Shown here in pieces: positions 7,739 to 17,364 of a stretch of 64,000 nucleotides of DNA. The number at the start of each line of letters is the position of its first letter. Within the stretch, counting starts at the first letter, position 1. Made by a program: the position numbers and the translations under genes. The notes under the pieces were generated by a model. That model saw only the letters and a list, made by a program, of their open reading frames with translations. It was not told the origin of the DNA and made no database searches. Source of the stretch: Tistlia sp040905785 (lineage in GTDB: Bacteria; Pseudomonadota; Alphaproteobacteria; Kiloniellales; DSM-21159). The stretch is taken from positions 1 to 64,000 of the forward strand of contig NZ_JBBDQW010000029.1 of the NCBI RefSeq assembly GCF_040905785.1, in the 5' to 3' direction.

Positions 7739-9391
7739 ATGGAACGCGAGTACATGGACTACGACGTCGTCATCGTCGGCGCCGGCCCGGCCGGCCTGTC
7801 GGCGGCGATCCGGCTGCGCCAGCTGGCCCAGGAGCAGGACCGCGAGATCACGGTCTGCGTCGTCGAGAAGGGCTCCGAGGTCGGCGCCCACATCCTCTCC
7901 GGCGCGGTGCTGGAGCCGCGCGCCCTCGACGAGCTGATCCCGGACTGGAAGGACAAGGGCGCGCCGCTCGACACGCCGGTCGGCAGCGAGCGCTTCCTGC
8001 TGCTGACCGAGAAGGGCTCGACCGAGGTGCCGCTGTGGCTGCTGCCGCCGCAGACCCACAACCAGGGCAACTACATCGTCTCGCTCGGCAACGTCTGCCG
8101 CTGGCTGGCCGAGCAGGCCGAGGCGCTGGGCGCCGAGATCTACCCCGGCTTCGCCGCCGCCGAGGTGCTCTACGACGAGTCCGGCGCCGTCGCCGGCGTG
8201 GCGACCGGCGACCTCGGCGTCGCCAGGGACGGCACCCACAAGGCGGCCTACGCGCCGGGCATGGAGCTGCGCGCCAAGTACACCTTCTTCGCCGAGGGCT
8301 GCCGCGGCTCCCTGACCAAGGGCCTGGAGCGCAAGTTCGACCTGCGCGAGGGCGCCGACCCCCAGACCTACGGCCTGGGCATCAAGGAGCTCTGGGAGCT
8401 CGACCCGGCCCAGCACCGCGAGGGCCTGGTGCTGCACACCGCCGGCTGGCCGATGGACGACAGGACCTGGGGCGGCTCCTTCGTCTATCACCTGGCCGGG
8501 AACCTCGCCTACGTCGGCTACGTCGTCGGCCTGGACTACGCCAATCCGCACCTCTCGCCCTTCGAGGAGTTCCAGCGCTTCAAGCAGCACCCGGCGATCC
8601 GGCCGATGCTGGAGGGCGGCAAGCGGGTCTCCTACGGCGCGCGCGCGCTCAACGAGGGCGGCTGGCAGTCGGTGCCGAAGCTGGCCTTCCCCGGCGGCTG
8701 CCTGATCGGCTGCAGCGCCGGCTTCCTGAACGTGCCGAAGATCAAGGGCAGCCACACCGCCATGAAGACCGGCATGCTGGCCGCCGAGGCGGCCTTCGCG
8801 GCGCTGGCCGGCGGCGACGCCGGCCACGGCACCCTCGCCGCCTATCCGGAAGCCTACGAGAAGTCCTGGGTCCACGAGGAGCTGCACCGGGCGCGCAACC
8901 TGCGTCCGGCGGCGGCGCGCTTCGGCATGCGCCTCGGCATGGCGATCGGCGGCTTCGACCTCAAGCTGCTCGGCGGCAAGGCGCCCTGGACCTTCCGGCA
9001 CCGCCACGGCGACCACGAGACCCTGAAGCCGGCCGACAAGATGCCGAGGATCGACTACCCCAAGCCCGACGGCGTGGTCTCCTTCGACAAGCTGTCGAGC
9101 GTCTTCCTGTCGAACACCAACCACGAGGAGGACCAGCCGGTCCACCTGCGCCTCGAGGACCCCTCGATCCCGATCGAGTACAACCTGCCGACCTACGACG
9201 AGCCGGCGCAGCGCTACTGCCCGGCGGGCGTCTACGAGGTCCTGCGCGACGAGGCCGGCGGCAACCCGCGCTTCCAGATCAACGCCCAGAATTGCGTGCA
9301 CTGCAAGACCTGCGACATCAAGGACCCGCGGCAGAACATCAATTGGACCGTGCCGGAAGGCGGCGGCGGCCCCAACTATCCGAACATGTAG
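7739..9391 (+). CDS. etfD: Electron transfer flavoprotein-ubiquinone oxidoreductase
   Basis: 550 residues. An inner-membrane-associated FAD and 4Fe-4S enzyme that passes electrons from acyl-CoA dehydrogenases, via ETF, to ubiquinone. The N-terminal FAD site is VVIVGAGPAGLSAA. The cluster cysteines are C494, C519, C522 and C525 in the C-terminal region (NAQNCVHCKTCDIKDPRQN). The length is typical of the family. The start at 7739 follows GGGAGGGCGAG, whereas an upstream in-frame ATG would add 29 unconserved residues. It supplies the electron outlet needed by both acyl-CoA dehydrogenases encoded at 12617 and 62379. ETF subunits are not in the window. Confidence 0.97.
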   Translation: MEREYMDYDVVIVGAGPAGLSAAIRLRQLAQEQDREITVCVVEKGSEVGAHILSGAVLEPRALDELIPDWKDKGAPLDTPVGSERFLLLTEKGSTEVPLWLLPPQTHNQGNYIVSLGNVCRWLAEQAEALGAEIYPGFAAAEVLYDESGAVAGVATGDLGVARDGTHKAAYAPGMELRAKYTFFAEGCRGSLTKGLERKFDLREGADPQTYGLGIKELWELDPAQHREGLVLHTAGWPMDDRTWGGSFVYHLAGNLAYVGYVVGLDYANPHLSPFEEFQRFKQHPAIRPMLEGGKRVSYGARALNEGGWQSVPKLAFPGGCLIGCSAGFLNVPKIKGSHTAMKTGMLAAEAAFAALAGGDAGHGTLAAYPEAYEKSWVHEELHRARNLRPAAARFGMRLGMAIGGFDLKLLGGKAPWTFRHRHGDHETLKPADKMPRIDYPKPDGVVSFDKLSSVFLSNTNHEEDQPVHLRLEDPSIPIEYNLPTYDEPAQRYCPAGVYEVLRDEAGGNPRFQINAQNCVHCKTCDIKDPRQNINWTVPEGGGGPNYPNM

Positions 9392-9421
9392 GCGGGTTCG
9401 TCGGCCGGCGCACCTCCCCCG

Positions 9422-9433
9422 CCCCCCCCCCCC
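9422..9433. repeat. Homopolymer of 12 cytosines
   Basis: A run of 12 C in the 151-base gap between ETF-QO and the TPR gene, preceded by CCCCC and one G. No coding sequence is interrupted. Confidence 0.9.
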
Positions 9434-9542
9434 GCGAGGTGAGGCGGCCGGCGGGCCTCCGGCGTTGTTCCGGCCGGCCGCGCTTGACATGATCGCCCCT
9501 CGTCCGGCCGCGCCGGGCGACCCAACCACGGGAGCTCTTCAA

Positions 9543-11276
9543 GTGGCCGCACAGTCCTTACCGGTTCGCCGGGCCTTCCCGGTTCGCAGGGCCCTCCCGG
9601 TTCGCCGGGCCCTGGCGGCGCTCGGCGCCGCGGCCCTGGGCCTTGTCCTGCAGGCGGCGCCCCTGCGCGCCGACGACGACGCCTCGCCCTACGGCGACTT
9701 CCTCGCCGGCGTCGTCGCGGAGCAGCTGCGCGACAACGGCGCCGCCGCCGAGTTCTACCTGAGGAGCCTGCAGAGCGACGCCGGCAACGAGGCCCTGCTC
9801 GAGCGGGCCTTCCTGCTGCTCGCGGTCGAGGGCCGCTTCGCCGACGCCGAGCCGCTCGCCCGGCAGGTCGTCGCGCGGGCGCCGCAGCACCAGCTGGCGC
9901 AGCTCGTGCTGACCGCCGCCGCGCTCAGGCGCGGCGCCGTCGAGGAGGCGCGCAGCCAGCTCGAGGAGGTCGGCCAGCGCGGCCCGGCGCGCATCGCCGA
10001 GCCGCTGATGCGGGCCTGGCTGGCCGCCGAGGCCGGCGACGCCGCGGCGGTCGAGGCGGCGCTGGAGGGCCTGACCGGCCTCGAGCGGCTCGAGAGCCGG
10101 CTCGCCGTGCACCGCGGGCTGATCCACGAGAAGCTCGGCGACCAGGCAGCCGCCGAGGCCGCCATGACGGCGGCAGCCGAGGACACCTCGGTGACCTCCT
10201 TCTGGCTGCTGCGCCTGGTCAAGAACTACTACCTGCGCCACGGCGAGCGGGAGCGGGCCGAGGCGATCGCCGAGGGCTTCGCCGCCGAGAGCGACAGCGC
10301 CAGCCTGGTCGCGCTGATGCGCGAGGGGCTCGAGGCCGAGGCGCCGCCGGCGCCGCTGGTCGCGAGCACGACCCAGGGCATCGCCACCGTCCTGTTCGAC
10401 CTGGCCCAGATCCTCAGCGGCGAGGAGTCAAGCGAGGGCCCACTGTTCTACGCCCATCTCGCACTCTGGCTGGAGCCCGGCCTCGACGAGGCGCGGGTGC
10501 TGGTCGGCGAGCTGCTGCAGCGCCAGGGCCGGCCCGACGGCGCCATCCTCGCCTACGAGCAGATCGCCGTGGCCAGCCCCTACCACTGGTCGGTCGGCCT
10601 GCGCATCGCCAGCGAGCTCGAGCACCTGGAGCGCGACGAGCCGGCGATCTCGCTGCTGGAGCGTCTCGCCGCCGACCGGCCGGAGCGCTTCGAGCCCTAC
10701 TACGAGCTCGGCAACCTGCACCGGGCCGACCAGCGCTTCGAGGAGGCCGCGGCGGCCTACGAGAAGGCGGTCGAGCGCCTCGGCCCGGAGCGCACGCCCT
10801 GGACGCTTTTCTACTTCCGCGGCATCGCCTACGAGCGCACCGGCCAGTGGGACAAGGCCGAGGCCGACTTCCAGAGGGCGCTCGAGCTCGAGCCCGAGCA
10901 GCCCTACGTGCTGAACTACCTCGCCTACTCCTGGATCGAGCAGGATCTCAACCTGGAGGAGGCGCGCAAGATGCTGGAGCGCGCGGTCGCGGCCAAGCCG
11001 GACGACGGCTACATCGTCGATTCCCTGGGCTGGGTGCACTACCGGCTGCACGACTACGGCAAGGCGGTCGAGACCCTGGAGCAGGCGGTCGAGCTGAAGC
11101 CCCAGGACCCGGTGATCAACGACCACCTGGGCGACGCCTACTGGCGCACCGGCCGCAAGCGGGAGGCGCGGGTGCAGTGGCGCCGCGCGCTCAGCCTGGA
11201 GCCCGAGGCCGAGGAGATCCCGAAGATCGAGCTCAAGCTCGAAGAGGGGCTGCCGGCCGAGCCCCGCAACATCTGA
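9543..11276 (+). CDS. Exported tetratricopeptide repeat protein
   Basis: 577 residues. A signal peptide (about 1-43) precedes the mature N-terminus near ADDDASPYG, so the protein is probably periplasmic. The rest is helical with TPR units, clearest between about 395 and 560 (for example YYELGNLHRADQRFEEAAAA, FYFRGIAYERTG, VLNYLAYSWIEQ, DSLGWVHYRL, NDHLGDAYWRTG). TPR arrays mediate protein contacts and no enzyme domain is visible. I choose GTG at 9543 because GGGAG lies 8 bases upstream and the signal peptide begins there; an in-frame ATG at 9465 would add 26 residues. Three 18-bp repeats extend the basic region of the signal peptide. The gene is 40 bases upstream of ispE and probably in one operon with it. 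Confidence 0.85.
   Translation: MAAQSLPVRRAFPVRRALPVRRALAALGAAALGLVLQAAPLRADDDASPYGDFLAGVVAEQLRDNGAAAEFYLRSLQSDAGNEALLERAFLLLAVEGRFADAEPLARQVVARAPQHQLAQLVLTAAALRRGAVEEARSQLEEVGQRGPARIAEPLMRAWLAAEAGDAAAVEAALEGLTGLERLESRLAVHRGLIHEKLGDQAAAEAAMTAAAEDTSVTSFWLLRLVKNYYLRHGERERAEAIAEGFAAESDSASLVALMREGLEAEAPPAPLVASTTQGIATVLFDLAQILSGEESSEGPLFYAHLALWLEPGLDEARVLVGELLQRQGRPDGAILAYEQIAVASPYHWSVGLRIASELEHLERDEPAISLLERLAADRPERFEPYYELGNLHRADQRFEEAAAAYEKAVERLGPERTPWTLFYFRGIAYERTGQWDKAEADFQRALELEPEQPYVLNYLAYSWIEQDLNLEEARKMLERAVAAKPDDGYIVDSLGWVHYRLHDYGKAVETLEQAVELKPQDPVINDHLGDAYWRTGRKREARVQWRRALSLEPEAEEIPKIELKLEEGLPAEPRNI
9561..9614 (+). repeat. Three tandem 18-bp repeats inside the TPR signal peptide
   Basis: Copies at 9561-9578, 9579-9596 and 9597-9614 differ at only two or three positions. 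In frame they encode PVRRAF, PVRRAL and PVRRAL, which lengthens the positively charged n-region of the signal peptide. Confidence 0.9.
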
Positions 11277-11316
11277 CGCCGGCCGTGAGCGGGTTGCGGC
11301 GCTTGGCGCCCTGCCG

Positions 11317-12189
11317 ATGACGAGCGACGCCTACCCGGCGCCGGCCAAGGTCAACCTCTGGCTCGAGGTCGTCGGCCGGCGCGCCGACGGCTACCACCTG
11401 CTCGATTCCCTGGTCGTCTTCGCCGGCGTCGGCGACTGCCTGTGGGCCGAGCCGGCCGGCACCCTGAGCCTGGCGGTCCAGGGCCCCTTCGCCGAGGGCA
11501 TCCCGGCCGACGGCGGCAACCTGGTGCTGCGCGCCGCGCACCTGCTGGCCGAGGCCGTGGGCCTGCCGGCGCGCGGGCGCCTGGTCCTCGACAAGCGCCT
11601 GCCGGTCGCCGCCGGCGTCGGCGGCGGCTCCGCCGACGCGGCCGCGGCGCTGCGCGCCCTCGCCGCGCTCTGGCGGCTGGAGGCCGGGGAGGAGCTGCTG
11701 CTCGGCCTGGGGGCGGCGCTCGGCGCCGACGTGCCGGTCTGCCTCTACGGCCGCCCGGCCCTGATGGGCGGCATCGGCGAGGTCCTGAGCCCGGCGCCGG
11801 CCCTGCCCGAGGCCTGGCTGGTGCTGGTCAATCCCGGCGTCGGGCTCTCGACCGCCGCCGTCTTCCAGGCGCGCACCGGCGCCTTCGCCCCGGCCGGCGC
11901 CCTCCCCGCGGCGGCGCCGCGCGACGCCGAGGCCCTGGCCGACCTGCTGGCCGGGCGGCGCAACGACCTGGAGGCGCCGGCGCGCCGGCTCTGCCCCGAG
12001 ATCGACGCCGTGCTCGGCGCCCTGGCCGCGACCCCGGGCTGCCTGCTCGGGCGCATGAGCGGCAGCGGCGCGACCTGCTTCGGCCTCTACGCGACCGCCG
12101 CCGAGGCGCGCGAGGCCGCCGCCGCGATCGCCGCCGACCGGCCCGCCTGGTGGGCCGCCGCGGCGCCGATCCTGGGCACGGCGGAATAA
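11317..12189 (+). CDS. ispE: 4-diphosphocytidyl-2-C-methyl-D-erythritol kinase IspE
   Basis: 290 residues, GHMP kinase family. It phosphorylates the 2-hydroxyl of CDP-methylerythritol in the MEP isoprenoid pathway in the cytoplasm. The N-terminal PAPAKVNLWLEV (7-18) carries the conserved lysine K11. The glycine-rich ATP loop PVAAGVGGGSADAAAALRAL spans 97-116, and the C-terminal MSGSGATCFGL is present. The length is normal. It is followed by tRNA-Gln, a neighbourhood with ispE and a TPR gene that is common in alphaproteobacteria. Confidence 0.97.
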   Translation: MTSDAYPAPAKVNLWLEVVGRRADGYHLLDSLVVFAGVGDCLWAEPAGTLSLAVQGPFAEGIPADGGNLVLRAAHLLAEAVGLPARGRLVLDKRLPVAAGVGGGSADAAAALRALAALWRLEAGEELLLGLGAALGADVPVCLYGRPALMGGIGEVLSPAPALPEAWLVLVNPGVGLSTAAVFQARTGAFAPAGALPAAAPRDAEALADLLAGRRNDLEAPARRLCPEIDAVLGALAATPGCLLGRMSGSGATCFGLYATAAEAREAAAAIAADRPAWWAAAAPILGTAE

Positions 12190-12296
12190 GCGGCCGGCGC
12201 CGCCCGGTCGTCGGCGTGGCGCCCGCGCCGCCCCTGGCGGCCCTTGCCGGACGACCGGCCGGGGGCTAACGTCGCCGGCTTCCGGGCAGGCTCTGC
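12190..12296. other. ispE to tRNA-Gln spacer with inverted repeat and weak promoter
   Basis: A 9-bp perfect inverted repeat (12204-12212 with 12250-12258, CCGGTCGTC / GACGACCGG) could form a long-looped hairpin without a T-tract. TTGCCG (12244-12249) and TAACGT (12267-12272) with a 17-bp spacer may be the tRNA promoter. Confidence 0.3.
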
Positions 12297-12370
12297 TGGG
12301 GCGTAGCCAAGCGGTAAGGCATCGGGTTTTGGTCCCGTGATCCCAGGTTCGAATCCTGGCGCCCCAGCCA
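12297..12370 (+). tRNA. tRNA-Gln (anticodon TTG)
   Basis: 74 bases including an encoded CCA end. The acceptor stem TGGGGCG (12297-12303) pairs with CGCCCCA (12360-12366), and G12367 is the discriminator. The anticodon stem CGGG/CCCG encloses the loop TTTTGGT with anticodon TTG at 12329-12331. The T-arm CCAGG-TTCGAAT-CCTGG is canonical. It decodes CAA and, by wobble, CAG. Confidence 0.97.
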
Positions 12371-12477
12371 CTCTTCGAGTGTCCGCCCCGGCACCCAGCC
12401 TCCCCTCGGCTTCACCGTGGCAAGCAGCCTCCGTCCTCCCGGGTTGGCGCAACATCCTTGGCTGCCGTTCTCCCGCA

Positions 12478-12537
12478 AATTCCTCTTTGCGGGATTAAAT
12501 TCCATCTCACTTGACCGTCTCGCTCGCGCTGTGACAG
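12478..12537 (+). promoter_or_regulatory. Operator-promoter module 1 (AATTCCGC-N3-GCGGAATT type)
   Basis: Palindrome AATTCCTC-TTT-GCGGGATT at 12478-12496, a third half-site AATTCC at 12498-12503 (20 bp after the first), then TTGACC at 12511-12516 and GCTGTGACAG at 12528-12537. The same order and spacing recur at 20552 and, with one base less before GTGCCA, at 62202. The module lies about 80 bases before the acyl-CoA dehydrogenase start and probably controls the 12617-16925 operon. It also contains CCCGCAAA/TTTGCGGG, an 8-bp inverted repeat. Promoter assignment is inferred from conservation. Confidence 0.65.
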
Positions 12538-12616
12538 CCTCGGGCCTTGCCGCTGTCGCCGCCGGCGTGCACTGGGCGCGGGCACCGGCCGCGGGCCGCC
12601 GCAGGAGAGGAGGGTC

Positions 12617-13858
<1,242 letters not shown>

Positions 13859-13863
13859 GGGCG

Positions 13864-14619
13864 ATGTTCGACCTCCAGGACAGGGTCGCCGTGGTCACCG
13901 GCTCGAGCCGGGGCATCGGCCGCGCCATCGCCGAGGCCTTCGCGCGCGCCGGCGCCCGCGTCGTCGTCTCCAGCCGCACCCGGGAGGCCTGCGAGCCGGT
14001 CGTCGAGGCGATCCAGGCGGCCGGCGGCACGGCCCTGGCGGTGCCCTGCCACATCGGCCGCAAGGAGCAGCTGACGACGCTGGTCGAGGCGACCCTCGCG
14101 GCCTGGGGACGCCTCGACGTGCTGGTCTGCAACGCCGCGATCAACCCGGCCTACGGACCGCTCGCCGAGCTGAGCGACGAGGCCTTCGACAAGATCATGG
14201 GGACCAACGTCCGCTCGACCGTCCAGCTCTGCAATCTGGCGCTGCCGCACATCGCCAAGGCCGGCGGCGGCTCGGTCGTCATCGTCTCCAGCATCGCCGG
14301 CCTGCGCGGCACCGGCACGCTCGGCGCCTACGGCATGTCGAAGGCCGCGGAGGCGGCCCTGGCGCGCAACCTCGCGGTCGAGTGGGGGCCGCGGGGCGTG
14401 CGCGTCAATGCTATCGCGCCCGGCCTGGTCAAGACCGACTTCGCGCGGGCGCTCTGGGAGGATCCGGTCCGGCTCGAGCGGGCCGAGACGCGGACGCCGC
14501 TGCGCCGGCTCGGCGAGCCCGAGGACATCGCCGGGGTCGCCCTGTTCCTGGCCAGCGCCGCCGGCGCCTACGTCACCGGCCAGACCATCGTCGCCGACGG
14601 CGGCGAGACCATCGCCTGA
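13864..14619 (+). CDS. Short-chain dehydrogenase/reductase
   Basis: 251 residues, classical SDR. Cofactor motif TGSSRGIG at 12-19, NAAIN near 90, catalytic serine in VSSIAG (141-146) and the Y156-x3-K160 pair. The arginine-rich motif after the first glycine loop (SSRTRE) suggests NADP preference. It acts in the cytoplasm on a keto/hydroxy group. In the Lva pathway the SDR (LvaD) interconverts 4-keto- and 4-hydroxyacyl-CoA, and this gene has the corresponding position between ACAD and kinase, but a 3-hydroxyacyl substrate is equally possible. It starts 5 bases after the ACAD stop. Confidence 0.9.
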   Translation: MFDLQDRVAVVTGSSRGIGRAIAEAFARAGARVVVSSRTREACEPVVEAIQAAGGTALAVPCHIGRKEQLTTLVEATLAAWGRLDVLVCNAAINPAYGPLAELSDEAFDKIMGTNVRSTVQLCNLALPHIAKAGGGSVVIVSSIAGLRGTGTLGAYGMSKAAEAALARNLAVEWGPRGVRVNAIAPGLVKTDFARALWEDPVRLERAETRTPLRRLGEPEDIAGVALFLASAAGAYVTGQTIVADGGETIA

Positions 14620-14629
14620 CGGCGGGCCG

Positions 14630-15730
14630 ATGAGCCGGGCGCCTGAAAACGGGCCCAGGGAGGCGGGGCACCAGGCGCCCGAGACCCGGACCTGCCCGGT
14701 CCTGCCGGCGCACCGCTTCGACGAGGCGGCGCTGGCGCGCTGGCTCGGCGGGCGGCTGCCGGGCGCGGCCGAGGGCTTCGCCCTGCGGCAGTTCCAGGGC
14801 GGCCAGTCCAACCCGACCTTCCTGCTGACCTGCCGCGGCGGGCAGCGCTACGTGCTGCGCAAGAAGCCGCCGGGCGAGCTGCTGCCCAAGGCGCACCAGG
14901 TCGAGCGCGAGTACCGCGTGATGGCGGCGCTCGCCCCGACGCCGGTGCCGGTGCCGGGGATGCGGCTGCTCTGCGAGGACCCCGGCCCGATCGGCACGGC
15001 CTTCTACGTCATGGACTACGTCGAGGGCCGGATCGCGGCGGACCCCGCCGCACCGGACCTCTCGCCCGAGCAGCGTCGGCCCAGCCGCCTGGCGATGGTC
15101 GAGACCCTCGCCAGGCTCCACGCCGTCGACTGGCGCGCGGTCGGGCTCGCGGGCTTCGGGCGGCCGGAGGGCTACGTCGAGCGCCAGGTCAGCCGCTGGT
15201 CGCGGCAGTACGAGGCCTCGCGCCAGGGCGGCGGTCTGCCGGACATGGACCGCCTGGCCGCCTGGCTGAGCGCGCGGGTGCCGGCCGAGCAGGAGACCGC
15301 CATCGCCCACGGCGACTACCGCGTCGGCAACCTGGTCCTGCACGCCGAGGAGCCGCGCATCGTCGCCGTCCTCGACTGGGAGCTCGCGACCCTCGGCCAC
15401 CCGGTCGCCGACCTCGCCTACTTCTGCATGCCCTACCACCTGCCGGCGGGCGTGCCGGGCGTGCGCGGCCTCCAGGGCCTGGACCTGGCGGCGCTCGGAA
15501 TCCCGGGCGAGGAGGAGATTCTCGCCGCCTACTGCGAGCACAGCGGCCGCCCGGCCCTGCCGCACTGGCGCTTCTTCCTCGCCTTCTCCCTGTTCCGGCT
15601 GGCCGCGATTCTCCAGGGGGTCGCAGCCCGCGCCGCCCTCGGCAACGCCAGCAACGCCGACGCCCGCGAGGTCGGCAGCCGCGCCGGCCTGCTCGCCGCC
15701 GCCGGCCGCCGGATCGCCGAAGGCACATAA
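14630..15730 (+). CDS. Phosphotransferase (APH family), ACAD10/LvaA-like kinase
   Basis: 366 residues with a protein-kinase-like APH fold. Nucleotide loop region GGQSNPTFLL (57-66), conserved lysine in YVLRKKPPG (74-82), catalytic HGDYRVGN (227-234, D229 and N234), and metal-binding D249 in LDWELATLGHP. Family members linked to ACADs (mammalian ACAD10/11 N-terminal domain, Pseudomonas LvaA) phosphorylate the 4-hydroxyl of acyl-CoAs; this is not an antibiotic-resistance gene. The partner small protein LvaB of Pseudomonas is not seen here. The start at 14630 lies 10 bases after the SDR stop. The protein is presumably cytosolic. Confidence 0.87.
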   Translation: MSRAPENGPREAGHQAPETRTCPVLPAHRFDEAALARWLGGRLPGAAEGFALRQFQGGQSNPTFLLTCRGGQRYVLRKKPPGELLPKAHQVEREYRVMAALAPTPVPVPGMRLLCEDPGPIGTAFYVMDYVEGRIAADPAAPDLSPEQRRPSRLAMVETLARLHAVDWRAVGLAGFGRPEGYVERQVSRWSRQYEASRQGGGLPDMDRLAAWLSARVPAEQETAIAHGDYRVGNLVLHAEEPRIVAVLDWELATLGHPVADLAYFCMPYHLPAGVPGVRGLQGLDLAALGIPGEEEILAAYCEHSGRPALPHWRFFLAFSLFRLAAILQGVAARAALGNASNADAREVGSRAGLLAAAGRRIAEGT

Positions 15731-15743
15731 AGGAGCCCCTGCC

Positions 15744-16925
15744 ATGACCGAGGCCGTGATCGTCTCGACCGCCCGCACCGCGATCGGCAAGGCCTTCAAG
15801 GGCGCCTTCAACGCGACCCACGGCGCCGTCCTCGGGGGCCACGTGCTGCGCCACGCGGTGGCGCGCGCCGGGCTCGAGCCGGAGGAGGTCGAGGACGTGA
15901 TCCTCGGCTGCGGCCTGCCCGAGGGCGCGACCGGCAAGAACATCGCACGCCTCTCGGCGATGCGGGCCGGCTTTCCGAGCAGCGTCGCCGGCGCCACGGT
16001 CAACCGCTTCTGCGCCTCCGGGCTGCAGGCCATCGCCATGGCCGCCCAGCGGGTGATCGTCGACGGGGTGCCGGCGATGGCCGCCGGCGGCCTGGAATCG
16101 ATCAGCCTGACCCAGGCCAACCTGAACCAGACTCACCTGACAGAGGACTGGCTGATGGCCAACCGGCCGGCGCTCTGGATGCCGATGATCGAGACCGCCG
16201 ACATCGTCGCGGAGCGCTACGGCGTCAGCCGCGAGACGCAGGACGCCTACGCGCTGGCCAGCCAGCAGCGCACCGCGGCGGCCCAGCAGGCCGGCCGCTT
16301 CGACGCCGAGATCGTCGCGCTGGAGACCGTGAAGCGCGTCGGCGAGGGCACCGGCGAGGCGGTCCGGCACGAGCCGGTCGTCGCCGCGCGCGACGAATGC
16401 AACCGACCGGCCACGACCCTGGAGGCCCTGGGCCAGCTGGAGCCGGTCCGCGGCCCCGGCCGCTTCGTCACCGCCGGCAACGCCAGCCAGCTTTCCGACG
16501 GCGCCTCGGCCTGCCTGGTCATGGAGGCCGGCCTGGCCGAACGGCGCGGCCTCGAGCCGCTCGGACTCTTCCGCGGCTTCAGCGTCGCCGGCTGCGAGCC
16601 GGACGAGATGGGCATCGGCCCGGTCTTCGCGGTGCCGCGGCTGCTCGCCCGGGCCGGGCTGGGCGTCGAGGACATCGACCTGTGGGAGCTGAACGAGGCC
16701 TTCGCCAGCCAGGTGCTCTACTGCCGCGACCGCCTCGGCATTCCCGACGAGCGGCTGAACGTGAACGGCGGCTCGATCTCGATCGGCCACCCCTACGGCA
16801 TGACCGGCGCCCGCCTGGTCGGGCATGCCCTGCTCGAGGGCCGGCGGCGCGGCGCGCGCTACGTCGTCGTCACCCTGTGCGTCGGCGGCGGCATGGGCGC
16901 CGCCGGCCTGTTCGAGGTCGCCTGA
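15744..16925 (+). CDS. Acetyl-CoA C-acyltransferase (thiolase)
   Basis: 393 residues, thiolase II family. Catalytic residues are visible: nucleophile C90 in NRFCASGLQAI, H349 in SIGHPYGMTG and C379 in TLCVGGGMGAA. It cleaves 3-ketoacyl-CoA with CoA, or condenses acyl-CoAs. As the last gene of the ACAD-SDR-kinase operon (13 bases after the kinase stop, with AGGAG before the ATG) it probably performs the final thiolysis. It ends 5 bases before the convergent thioesterase gene. Confidence 0.95.
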   Translation: MTEAVIVSTARTAIGKAFKGAFNATHGAVLGGHVLRHAVARAGLEPEEVEDVILGCGLPEGATGKNIARLSAMRAGFPSSVAGATVNRFCASGLQAIAMAAQRVIVDGVPAMAAGGLESISLTQANLNQTHLTEDWLMANRPALWMPMIETADIVAERYGVSRETQDAYALASQQRTAAAQQAGRFDAEIVALETVKRVGEGTGEAVRHEPVVAARDECNRPATTLEALGQLEPVRGPGRFVTAGNASQLSDGASACLVMEAGLAERRGLEPLGLFRGFSVAGCEPDEMGIGPVFAVPRLLARAGLGVEDIDLWELNEAFASQVLYCRDRLGIPDERLNVNGGSISIGHPYGMTGARLVGHALLEGRRRGARYVVVTLCVGGGMGAAGLFEVA

Positions 16926-16929
16926 AGGC

Positions 16930-17364
16930 TTACCCGTCGGATGGCGGCTGCGGTCGCTCGCTGCCCCGCCGCAGCTGGAAGGTCGCCTGGGCGATCGCCA
17001 GGACCGTGCCGTCGGGACCGGTGAGCTCGCCGCTGCAGGAATAGATGCGCCGGCCCGCCGCGCGCCGGGTGCCGACCGCGCGGATGACCCCGCCGTCGCA
17101 CTGCCCGGTGAAGCTGGTCGTCAGCGACAGGGTGACGGACTTGCGCCGCCCGCCCGGGTCGTCCTCCGGCGTCCACAGGCCCGATAGGCTCATCGCCTGA
17201 TCGAGCAGGGTGACGGCGACCCCGCCGTGCAGCACGCCGCTGCGGTTCAGGTGCCGCTCGTCGACCTCGAGGACGAGCACCGCGCGGCCGTCCTCCCAGG
17301 CCTCGACGCTGAAGCCGAGGGTCCGCTGGATGCCGACCGGCTCCTCCTCCGGAAAGCCGCTCAA
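16930..17364 (-). CDS. Hotdog-fold thioesterase (PaaI family)
   Basis: 144 residues if started at TTG 17364, whose TTGA overlaps the TGA of dctM, so translation is probably coupled. No ATG or GTG fits the conserved N-terminus (EEPVGIQRTLGF). The signature RSGVLHGGVAVTLLDQAM (41-58) has the HGG and catalytic acidic residue (D55) of PaaI-like acyl-CoA thioesterases. They hydrolyse acyl-CoA to free acid and CoA in the cytoplasm. Being attached to a TRAP operon is unusual; it may rescue CoA trapped in non-metabolised derivatives of the imported acid. Confidence 0.85.
   Translation of the reverse strand: MSGFPEEEPVGIQRTLGFSVEAWEDGRAVLVLEVDERHLNRSGVLHGGVAVTLLDQAMSLSGLWTPEDDPGGRRKSVTLSLTTSFTGQCDGGVIRAVGTRRAAGRRIYSCSGELTGPDGTVLAIAQATFQLRRGSERPQPPSDG

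Noticed and set aside
9484..9489. TTGACA as -35 of the TPR gene
   Set aside because: No -10-like sequence 15-19 bases downstream; the following bases are almost all G and C.
12472..12493. Inverted repeat CCCGCAAA/TTTGCGGG as a terminator of tRNA-Gln
   Set aside because: No T-run follows and the repeat coincides with the operator conserved at three other places, so it is better explained as a binding site.
14630..15730. Aminoglycoside resistance gene
   Set aside because: The kinase is of the ACAD-linked APH subgroup and sits in an acyl-CoA operon; there is no sign of a resistance cassette.
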